The position numbers and the translations under genes were made by a program. From contig JBHENC010000013.1 in NCBI GenBank assembly GCA_046262295.1, positions 1-64,000 on the forward strand: a stretch of DNA of 64,000 nucleotides, read 5' to 3'. The notes under the pieces were generated by a model. The model saw nothing but the letters and a program-made list of their open reading frames with translations, made no database searches and was not told the DNA's origin. The DNA comes from JBHENC01 sp046262295. GTDB lineage: Bacteria; Acidobacteriota; Blastocatellia; Pyrinomonadales; Pyrinomonadaceae. Below, in pieces: positions 57,868 to 64,000 of the stretch (its first letter is position 1; the number at the start of each line of letters is the position of its first letter).

Positions 57868-58860
57868 TTAGTGCGTCAAGTGGCGTTTGTTGTTCGATAG
57901 CCCGCCGACTGTCTGGCCGATGCGGGCGGACGCATTGTAAAGAGATTTGATGGGCACGACGCCGAACAGACGGTGATCGCCGACGGCTTTTAATCCGGCG
58001 GAAGCGATGCAGCCGCACTGCGAGCAATCGGGATTGCCGCCGAATTGACACGGCGTGATCTTGTTCTGCAAGTCTGCCGTTAGCGACAGCGTGGTGCGCG
58101 CAAAGATGCAGTCGGCGGGCGATTGCGGCGGCTGCCGGTAACCTTGTAGAACCGAATCGGGCAGAAAAAGTTTCGGGAAAACGGAACGTAGGCGGGCGAG
58201 TTCCGTAAGCACTCCGGCGCGCTCGTGCGGCAACAGAATTTCTTCATCGTCCGCGCCGATTTGCGGTGTGAACAAACTGAACCAGATATGTTCCACTTCC
58301 GGTTTGGCAGACCAGAAGGACAGAAATTCTTCAAAGTAGTTCGGCTGCCGGGTCATCTGCCGCGTGATGGTGCAGTGGGCTGTGATCGAATGGCCTTTGA
58401 TGTTGCGTAAGATACGTTCATAGGTCGCGGGCTTGCGGCGCGCGTCGTGATCCGGTTGCAGGCCGTCTATCGAAACCGCTATCTCAAGCCCTTCCATCGC
58501 CGCCCACGCGGGCGGAATCTCGCGCACGGCGCTGGTCACAAGCTGGACACGTATCTTCATCTCGCTCAAGCGCGGCAGCAGTGCGTTCAATTCACGATAG
58601 CGCACGAGCGGTTCGCCGCCGACGATTGAGATGTGCAGCGGACGATAACGCGCGACGAGTTGCATCACGCCGTCAATCAACGCCTCGCCTTTGAAGTCGG
58701 CGAGCGAGCGCAGCGGCCCGGCGTCTCCTAAATGTTCAGGCTCGTAAGCGTAGCAACCGGGACAGCGCAACGGGCATTCGCGCGTTATCTCGATTGATAA
58801 AGACGGGTAATCGCCGTGCAGTATGCGATTCCACGCGCGAAAGACGTTGATGACTTTCAT
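57868..58860 (-). CDS. Radical SAM protein
   Basis: The 330-residue protein has the radical SAM cluster motif CPLRCPGCYAYEPEH (near 30), then HISIVGGEPLVRYRELNALLPRL and AVSIDGLQPDHDARR. Late cysteines (CIFARTTLSL and PCQFGGNPDCSQCGCIAS) could hold an extra cluster, as in SPASM/Twitch-type enzymes. The product could act in peptide modification or lipid synthesis; the substrate is unknown. The pyrophosphatase gene follows after 47 bp and the two may be co-transcribed. Confidence 0.85.
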   Translation of the reverse strand: MKVINVFRAWNRILHGDYPSLSIEITRECPLRCPGCYAYEPEHLGDAGPLRSLADFKGEALIDGVMQLVARYRPLHISIVGGEPLVRYRELNALLPRLSEMKIRVQLVTSAVREIPPAWAAMEGLEIAVSIDGLQPDHDARRKPATYERILRNIKGHSITAHCTITRQMTRQPNYFEEFLSFWSAKPEVEHIWFSLFTPQIGADDEEILLPHERAGVLTELARLRSVFPKLFLPDSVLQGYRQPPQSPADCIFARTTLSLTADLQNKITPCQFGGNPDCSQCGCIASAGLKAVGDHRLFGVVPIKSLYNASARIGQTVGGLSNNKRHLTH

Positions 58861-59024
58861 TAATGCGGACGCGCTCCTTCGTGTTGATTATTGTAGCCTG
58901 CCCGCCGTCGAGCTTGCCCCTTCAGTTCGTCAGGCTCTCACCTTAACACCGTAGATGCCCGTAATCCAACATTCGCGTTTCATCAAAGAGATCACTGAAA
59001 TTTGCTTTCACGCTTTCCAGACAA

Positions 59025-59061
59025 ATGCCCTTGCCTTATTCAATTTGTAAGGCAAGGGCAT
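59025..59061 (-). terminator. Terminator of the Asn-rich protein gene
   Basis: Perfect arms ATGCCCTTGCCTTA (59025-59038) and TAAGGCAAGGGCAT (59048-59061) flank a short loop. On the minus strand TTTGT follows. It lies 35 bp after the stop of the Asn-rich gene. Confidence 0.8.
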
Positions 59062-59095
59062 AGTTAAGCAGAAACCGTTTTGCGGCCTATGGTTT

Positions 59096-59683
59096 TTAGA
59101 GCCGGTTAGAGTTGGTATTGCCGTTGGTGTTCCCGTTCGTGTTTTTGTTAACGGGGCCACGCGGCGTGCCCGGATTCGGATTACGGCCACGACGGACGCC
59201 GGGACGATTCGTGTTCGTGTTTCCATTCCCGTTCGTGTTCCCGTTCATGTTGCCATTCGTGTTGCCGTTCATATTACCGTTCATGTTCCCGTTGGTATTC
59301 ATATTACCGTTCGAGTTCATGTTGCCGTTCATGTTCCCATTCATGTTCCCGTTGGAATTCATGTTCACGTTCATGTTTCCATTCGAGTTCATGTTGCCAT
59401 TCATGTTGCCATTCGTGTTCGTGTTGCCGTTCTCATTACCATTCGTATTGCCGTTGGTATTCCCGTTCTCATTGCCGTTCGTATTTTTATTGACGGGGCC
59501 ACGCGGTATGCCGGGCGTCGGATTACGGCCACGACGGACGCCGGGACGGTTCTGGTTGCCGTTCTGATTACCGTTGGTGTTTTGAGTTCCGGTTCCCGCT
59601 TGCACGAGCGTGGCAAGCGCGAGCGCGAGCACGAAAAAGGAAGCGATAGCGGCTTTCGCGGCTTCCGAAAGTTTGACGTTCAT
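59096..59683 (-). CDS. Asn/Gly-rich repeat secreted protein
   Basis: The 195-residue precursor has a signal segment (residues 12-30, ending LVQAG). The rest is almost wholly Asn, Gly, Met and Thr in units of the form NGNxNGN. Two near-identical blocks, RPGVRRGRNPTPGIPRGPVN and RPGVRRGRNPNPGTPRGPVN, flank the repeat core. It has no predicted globular domain. It may be a surface or matrix component, or a heparin/anion-binding protein because of the RRGR blocks, but that is speculation. The DNA is a minisatellite prone to length change. Confidence 0.75.
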   Translation of the reverse strand: MNVKLSEAAKAAIASFFVLALALATLVQAGTGTQNTNGNQNGNQNRPGVRRGRNPTPGIPRGPVNKNTNGNENGNTNGNTNGNENGNTNTNGNMNGNMNSNGNMNVNMNSNGNMNGNMNGNMNSNGNMNTNGNMNGNMNGNTNGNMNGNTNGNGNTNTNRPGVRRGRNPNPGTPRGPVNKNTNGNTNGNTNSNRL

Positions 59684-59832
59684 TGCGAAGTTCCTCCTGG
59701 TTCAGTCGCCCTGCTGCGATGAGTTGGGGCGCATTTGTTTAAGTTTTAAGGGAGAAGTGTCCGCAAATACTATACCTTTAACGGCTACGGGGCAAGCCGT
59801 TAAGCCGCCGTCGTGAAAGTTCGCCTTTTATT

Positions 59833-61506
59833 TCAGCGCGCGAGCGGTTCTCTACGATAGCGATGTGTGACGGGGCGGCGACGGCCAATGCCGATTGCGT
59901 TTCTTGAAATTATCAGCGTCGGCGGCAACTGGCGGCGCTTGAATTCGTTGGCGGGCGATTCGACGCGGTTCAGCAACTCATAAACGAGCGCGCCCTCGTG
60001 TCCCGCTGCAATTATCTCTTCGGGCGTCGCCTTGCGCTCAAAATACATTTGCAGAATCGGATCAATCAGATCGTAGGGCGGCAGGCTTTGATCGTCGAAT
60101 TGATCGGGCGCAAGCTCTGCGGACGGGCGCTTATCTATGATTTCGCGCGGGATGATTTCGCGCGTCGCATTGAAGTGACGGGCAAGGGCGTAGACTTCGG
60201 TTTTCAAAAGGTCGCCGAGCACGGCGAGGCCGCCGTTGGTGTCGCCGTAGAGCGTGCAGTAGCCGAGCGCGAGTTCCGATTTGTTGCCGGTGGAAAGCAA
60301 GAGACGTGCTTCAGCATTCGAGATCGTCATCAGCATCGCGCCGCGCAGACGCGATTGCAGATTCTCCGCCGCTAATGTTTCGCCGCCGCGCGTCGGGCGT
60401 TTCAAATTCATCTCGCTCGTCAAAGTCTCGAACGCCGCGCTGATCGGATGCTCAATCGTCTTCATGCCCAGACGCCGCCCCATCTCCACAGAATCATCCA
60501 CGCTTCCGCGCGATGAAAAGGGCGAAGGCATCATTACCGCGAGCACGTTTTCCGCGCCGAGCGCCTCGCACGCGAGCGCCGCCACAACCGCCGAATCAAT
60601 GCCGCCGGATAAACCCAAAACGGCGCGCGAGAAACGATTCTTGTGCGCGTAATCGCGTATGCCCAAGACCAGCGCGCGGCGCACCGTTTCGATATCGTCA
60701 CCCGGCAAACAGCGCGTGTCCGCCTCGTTCGTTTCAAGATCAACCGTGCCGTAGAACTCTTCAAAGGGCGGCGCTTGCAAAATTATTTTGCCCGCGCTGT
60801 TCGTCACGATGCTCGCGCCGTCAAAGATTACGCCGTCGTTGCCGCCGACTAAATTAACGAACACGACGGGTACATTCGCCGCGCGCGCGCGATGCGACAC
60901 CATCGAGCAACGCTGTCCCATCTTGGCTTTATTGAAAGGCGAGGCGTTGATCGAAATGAGCACGTCCGCGCCCAATTGAATAAGCTCGTCCGCCGGGTCA
61001 TCCGCATATAATCTTTCGCGCCAGTAGGTCTTATCGTTCCAGAAATCTTCGCAGACGGCGACGCCGATTTTCTGCTCGCCGAACGGAAACAGATGCCTTT
61101 CGTGCGCCGACTCGAAATAGCGCGGATCATCGAAAACATCGTATTCCGGCAACAGTGTTTTATCCGCGTATCCGATTAACTTGCGGTTGCGAATAACGGC
61201 CGCCGAGTTGTAAAGCTTGCGGCTGCCTCTTTGCAGTTGTTCGGCTTCGACGGGACGCACCGTGCCGACGATGACTGTCAGATTCTCCGTCGCTTCGATG
61301 ATCTCCGCGAGCGGATCGAGCACGTGCGCGGCGACATCCCGATCCAGAAACCAGTCAAACGACGTGTAGCCCTGCACGGCGACTTCCGGCAGCACGACTA
61401 CATCCGCGCGCTCTTTTTTCGCCACCTCGAGGGCGCGCAGAATACGCCGCGTGTTGCCCGCATAATCGCCGTTCGTCGTATTAATCTGCCCAATCGTGAC
61501 GCGCAT
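59833..61506 (-). CDS. nadE: Glutamine-dependent NAD+ synthetase
   Basis: It makes NAD from deamido-NAD, with ammonia supplied by an N-terminal glutaminase. The 557-residue protein has the nitrilase-fold domain (PEVAVQGYTSFDWF, EKTLLPEYDVFDDPRYF with the catalytic Lys, and Cys in GVAVCEDFWND). A synthetase domain begins at VLGLSGGIDSAVVAALA (near 300) and includes STGNKSELALGYCTLYGD. It joins nadA at 3.9 kb as the last step of the same pathway. Confidence 0.95.
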   Translation of the reverse strand: MRVTIGQINTTNGDYAGNTRRILRALEVAKKERADVVVLPEVAVQGYTSFDWFLDRDVAAHVLDPLAEIIEATENLTVIVGTVRPVEAEQLQRGSRKLYNSAAVIRNRKLIGYADKTLLPEYDVFDDPRYFESAHERHLFPFGEQKIGVAVCEDFWNDKTYWRERLYADDPADELIQLGADVLISINASPFNKAKMGQRCSMVSHRARAANVPVVFVNLVGGNDGVIFDGASIVTNSAGKIILQAPPFEEFYGTVDLETNEADTRCLPGDDIETVRRALVLGIRDYAHKNRFSRAVLGLSGGIDSAVVAALACEALGAENVLAVMMPSPFSSRGSVDDSVEMGRRLGMKTIEHPISAAFETLTSEMNLKRPTRGGETLAAENLQSRLRGAMLMTISNAEARLLLSTGNKSELALGYCTLYGDTNGGLAVLGDLLKTEVYALARHFNATREIIPREIIDKRPSAELAPDQFDDQSLPPYDLIDPILQMYFERKATPEEIIAAGHEGALVYELLNRVESPANEFKRRQLPPTLIISRNAIGIGRRRPVTHRYRREPLAR

Positions 61507-61514
61507 AAGGGTTA

Positions 61515-61620
61515 AATGAAGTCTGGAGTCTTAAGTCATGAGTCTGGAGTCGAAGGAAAGATTTCGCATTGTCTTTATTGACTCTCGACTTATGACTCAA
61601 GACTCCAGACTCTCGATTCA
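61515..61620. repeat. Heptameric inverted repeat, AGTCTGGAGTC type
   Basis: Units AGTCTGG, AGTCTTA and AGTCATG run after the nadE start region, and complementary ACTCTCG, ACTTATG, ACTCAAG, ACTCCAG run further right. The halves can fold as a long hairpin. The Gfo/Idh/MocA gene ends at 61627. Confidence 0.7.
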
Positions 61621-61626
61621 TGACTT

Positions 61627-62718
61627 TTACGGTGCGATCCGGCAACCGCTTTCGTGCGAGCGGCGCGCGGCGTCGAGGACAAGCTGTGTGCGGTAGCCGT
61701 CTTCAAACGTCGCCGCGCCTTCAATCGTTGTGCGCCCTTCGCGTAAGGCTTCGACGATGCGGCGCGAAAATTCCGTGAAGCCGTACTGCCAGCCTTTATC
61801 GCCCATGCCTGCGGCAACTTCGCCCGCTTCGACATCAACGCGCGTCCAGACATTCGCGCCCGTCCGCGCGTACCACAAATCGCCACGCTCTTCGATTCTC
61901 AACGCGCCGCGCGAGCCGAAAATCTCCAGACGATGTTCGGCCTCGCCCGATTCGACGACTGATAGGGATGCCGTCGCAGTGGTCGTTTTCGTGAGCGGCG
62001 TTTCGGTAAAGCGTAAGATAAGGTTCGCTTCATCGTCGGTCGTTACGTCGCGCAACTCGCCGCCTTCGGCGGGACGCTGTTTGACGTGTGTAGCAAGCGA
62101 GCAGAAGACTTGCGAAACTTCCGCATCGAAGAGCCAGCGAAAGGCGTCAACGGCGTGCGAGCCGATTGCGCCGAGCGCGCCGCCGCCCATCGCTTCGTCC
62201 GACCACCAGTTCCACGCCGCTTCCGCGTTGGCGCGCGAGTCTGCGCGAAACGTCAAATGCGCGTGCCAGATTTCTCCTATCTCACCGCTCAAAAGCATCT
62301 CGCGCATTCTTTTGCGCCCGTTCAGAAAACGCAGTTCGTGGTCAATCAGCGCAAGCGCGTTTTTTTCCTTCGCGCGCCGCCGCATTTGATCCGCTTCGGC
62401 GGCGTTCATCGCCATAGGTTTTTCGCACAACACGGCCTTGCCCGCATCAAGGGCGGCGAGCGTCATCTCCATGTGCGTCGAAGGCGGTGTCACGATGCTC
62501 AACAGATCAACGTCTTCGCGTTCGACCACGCCGCGCCAATCATCCGCGACGTGCGGTATATCGAAATCGCGCGCAACTTTCGCCGCGCTTTCGCGGTGTG
62601 CGCTGGCGATTGCCACAATACGCGCATTCGGGCACGCGCGGAATGCCGGAATCTGCGTCGTCCGCGCAAACCCCGCGCCGATAATCCCGATGCCGATTGT
62701 ATCCTTTTTAACTGCCAA
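61627..62718 (-). CDS. Gfo/Idh/MocA-family oxidoreductase
   Basis: The 363-residue protein has an N-terminal dinucleotide-binding fold (IGIGIIGAGFARTTQIPAFRACPN), the conserved CEKPMAMN lysine motif (near 96) and the GALGAIGSHAVDAFRW segment with the catalytic-region His. It oxidises or reduces sugar-type substrates with NAD(P). The sugar cannot be named. The ATG at 62718 starts the conserved frame. Confidence 0.9.
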   Translation of the reverse strand: MAVKKDTIGIGIIGAGFARTTQIPAFRACPNARIVAIASAHRESAAKVARDFDIPHVADDWRGVVEREDVDLLSIVTPPSTHMEMTLAALDAGKAVLCEKPMAMNAAEADQMRRRAKEKNALALIDHELRFLNGRKRMREMLLSGEIGEIWHAHLTFRADSRANAEAAWNWWSDEAMGGGALGAIGSHAVDAFRWLFDAEVSQVFCSLATHVKQRPAEGGELRDVTTDDEANLILRFTETPLTKTTTATASLSVVESGEAEHRLEIFGSRGALRIEERGDLWYARTGANVWTRVDVEAGEVAAGMGDKGWQYGFTEFSRRIVEALREGRTTIEGAATFEDGYRTQLVLDAARRSHESGCRIAP

Positions 62719-62870
62719 GAAAAGTGTCCGCCTCCATCGCTCAAATCGTTTTACGAAACGCTTCCTGCCATGCGCCGCATCATAAATTATTGTAAGAGCG
62801 GACTGTCAGACAAGCGCATTAACATATTTCTGCCCCCGGCTGGACTCGAACCAACAACCAACGGATTATG

Positions 62871-63524
62871 CTTACCACTACGGCTTTCGCCGCGCTCCGA
62901 ATCTTAAACCCTTCGGAGTTTGTGGTCTGGACTTTCTCTTCGCTTTAAGCGTCCGCCATTAAGTCTCTACACCTTTTTCGCCATTGCTACGGGGCGAAAC
63001 TTGGCTCGGGATTACCGTATCGCTTTCGCAACTTAGGCTTCCCCGAATTTGACAGATTCTACAAACACACCTGAAAGTAATCCTGAAAGAATTTCAGTCT
63101 TAACAGTGTGATGCGCTTGCAACCCACCTTTGAGTGTCGTATGGAAAAGACTTGCCTCATTTGCGAAGCACAGCTTACAGGCCGACAAGCTAAATTCTGC
63201 TCTGTCCGTTGTAAACATAACTTCACCAATAACAAGCATCAGAATTATCAATCTCAACAGCGGCGTGGACGGCAAAGAAGACAACTACTGATTCAACAGA
63301 AAGGCGGTTGCTGCGCAAAGTGCGGCTACGATAGTAATCAAGCCGCCCTCGCTTTTCATCATCTTGATGCTGCAACTAAATCCTTCCAGATTGATCTCAG
63401 AAGCTGTTCCAACACTTCATGGGAATCGCTTTTAACGGAAGCCCGGAAATGTCTGCTTCTCTGTCTTAACTGCCATGCAGAGATTCACAACCCAGATTTC
63501 TCCACTTAGACCAAACAAAGCTTG
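62871..63524 (-). other. Group I intron (IC3-like) in the tRNA anticodon loop
   Basis: The 654-nt insert starts right after U33 and ends in G (62871). The exon end GGACU pairs with intron GGTCT (63512-63508), with the U-G wobble of P1. Conserved core elements are AATTCGGGGAAGCCTAAG (P, 63049-63032), GGTAATCCCGAGCCAAG (Q, 63016-63000), GTGTAGAGACTTAATGG (R, 62972-62956) and AAGTCCAGA (S, 62934-62926). They match the cyanobacterial tRNA-Leu and Azoarcus tRNA-Ile group I introns. An HNH ORF of ~400 bp fills the space between P1 and P, so the ORF sits in the P2 loop. Confidence 0.9.
63108..63509 (+). CDS. HNH homing-endonuclease-like protein, antisense to the intron
   Basis: The 133-residue protein has an N-terminal zinc finger-like pair (CLICEAQLTGRQAKFCSVRC, residues 16-35). 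The basic stretch QQRRGRQRRQLLIQ follows, then the HNH domain: CCAKCGYDSNQAALAFHHLD and CLLLCLNCHAEIHN, with the metal-binding His and Cys. It matches the small HNH proteins often found inside introns. It is read from the + strand, opposite to the tRNA, and its stop codon overlaps the intron's internal guide sequence. GTG (63108) and ATG (63111) are possible starts; a later ATG at 63141 is also possible. Confidence 0.85.
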   Translation: MMRLQPTFECRMEKTCLICEAQLTGRQAKFCSVRCKHNFTNNKHQNYQSQQRRGRQRRQLLIQQKGGCCAKCGYDSNQAALAFHHLDAATKSFQIDLRSCSNTSWESLLTEARKCLLLCLNCHAEIHNPDFST

Positions 63525-63659
63525 AGTCCGCTGCTCTAACCATTGAGCTACAGGGGCACAAGTTTTTAATAATGCTTGACGCGGATTATAAGAGGCGTCG
63601 CGCGTTAAGGGCAAGCGCGGCTTTGCCGTGAACAAAGCGAGGCGAGTTTTGTCGGTACA

Positions 63660-64000
63660 TTAAACGGCAGCGTCGGCGGCGCGCGTGTCGCCGATGGCTT
63701 TGAATTCCGGCGTGGCGGTGATTGCTTCAATCTGGCGCAGGTGGCGTTCTTCGTGCAGTCCGATGAAGGCGAGCCATTTGTATAGATCGAGCGCGCCGAA
63801 GACGGGATGCGGAAACATCGCGTTCGATAAATCTGCGGCCTCAAGGCGCGGTTGCAGGGCGCGCAGAGTTTCGCGCGTCTGCTGCATTTTGGCGAGCGAG
63901 TCGGCAACGGGAATTGCGCCATTCGGACGAACCGCTTCCGGCGCTTGATACTTTTCGACGGCGGCACGTGCGGCATATGGCTCAAGCGAAACGGGAGCGA
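63660..64000 (-). CDS. DinB-superfamily protein, 5' end outside window
   Basis: The reading frame is open to the window edge. Its visible part includes ADSLAKMQQTRETLRALQPRLEAADLSNAMFPHPVFGALDLYKWLAFIGLHEERHLRQIEAITATPEF. The last His cluster (HEERHLRQI) and the four-helix layout match DinB/DUF664 proteins, which bind a metal and often act as thiol-dependent enzymes. The first His ligand should lie beyond the edge. The true start is not in the window. Confidence 0.78.
   Translation of the reverse strand, partial: APVSLEPYAARAAVEKYQAPEAVRPNGAIPVADSLAKMQQTRETLRALQPRLEAADLSNAMFPHPVFGALDLYKWLAFIGLHEERHLRQIEAITATPEFKAIGDTRAADAAV

Larger units (their letters stand above)
62831..63557 (-). tRNA. 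tRNA-Ile(CAU) split by a group I intron
   Basis: The 5' exon (63557-63525, 33 nt) starts GCCCCTG and ends in the anticodon loop at U33. The 3' exon (62870-62831, 40 nt) starts CATAATCCG. Joined, they give a 73-nt cloverleaf. The acceptor stem GCCCCTG/CGGGGGC pairs fully apart from one G-U pair, and the D stem is GCTC/GAGC. The anticodon is CAT in the loop CTCATAA, and the T arm GTTGG-TTCGAGT-CCAGC carries the invariant TTCGA. It is close in sequence to E. coli ileX, so the CAU is read as tRNA-Ile2, with lysidine modification expected. CCA is not encoded. Confidence 0.92.

Noticed and set aside
59200..59560. A regular direct-repeat block that looks like a CRISPR array
   Set aside because: The units are 6-21 bp, have no unique spacers and keep one open reading frame of Asn/Gly/Met codons. 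It is a coding minisatellite.

Overview
The window looks like a chromosome segment from an Acidobacteriota bacterium, most likely class Blastocatellia. That placement is an inference. It rests on a VWFA-related protein of acidobacterial type, a SIMPL-domain protein, small Thr-rich secreted peptides, heptameric intergenic repeats, many small toxin-antitoxin modules and moderately high GC. No rRNA, phage genes, insertion sequence or recombinase is visible.

Layout. 0-1.5 kb: a membrane protein and a truncated protein-kinase gene bounded by gene-cassette-like core sites. 1.5-9.9 kb: housekeeping genes (SIMPL, Rieske, ferredoxin, nadA, fumC, rhodanese) interspersed with toxin-antitoxin pairs and a NucS-like nuclease. 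10-16.2 kb: a complete 2-oxo acid (pyruvate-type) dehydrogenase cluster, E3, E1-alpha, E1-beta and E2, with two small unrelated genes inserted. 16.5-27.4 kb: envelope proteins (OmpA, VWA), the lipoylation genes lipB and lipA that would activate the E2 upstream, a dehydratase and two GT-C membrane glycosyltransferases. 27.6-35.3 kb: an accessory zone with HicAB, a TPR/HTH/receiver regulator divergent from a small secreted peptide, several BrnT/BrnA-type modules (some decayed), a Uma2 nuclease and a single integron-type cassette with its own attC. 35.3-40.2 kb: a four-gene phosphorelay cluster. 40.3-53.2 kb: metabolic and envelope enzymes including leucyl aminopeptidase, an M1-like peptidase lacking the catalytic Glu, a HEAT-repeat cyclophilin, a molybdopterin oxidoreductase and ttcA. 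53.2-57.2 kb: an array of gene cassettes, all on the minus strand, separated by three attC sites and without an integrase nearby (a CALIN-like array), ending next to a decayed Rid-family gene. 57.2-64 kb: pyrophosphatase, radical SAM protein, Asn-rich secreted protein, NAD synthetase, Gfo/Idh/MocA oxidoreductase, a split tRNA and a DinB-like gene.

The strongest discoveries are three. (1) A tRNA-Ile(CAU) gene at 62831-63557 is interrupted in its anticodon loop by a 654-nt group I intron, and an HNH endonuclease ORF lies inside it on the opposite strand. (2) Four mutually similar attC sites occur at 35.1, 53.5, 54.6 and 55.9 kb, and three cassette starts share the 13-mer GTTAGGYGCTTCC. The cassettes carry a membrane diguanylate cyclase and unknown genes. 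(3) A TPR/Fis-HTH/double-receiver regulator lies head to head with a secreted peptide gene, and a ~70-bp repeat fills the shared intergenic region; the repeat recurs 4.7 kb away so that it brackets the toxin-antitoxin island.
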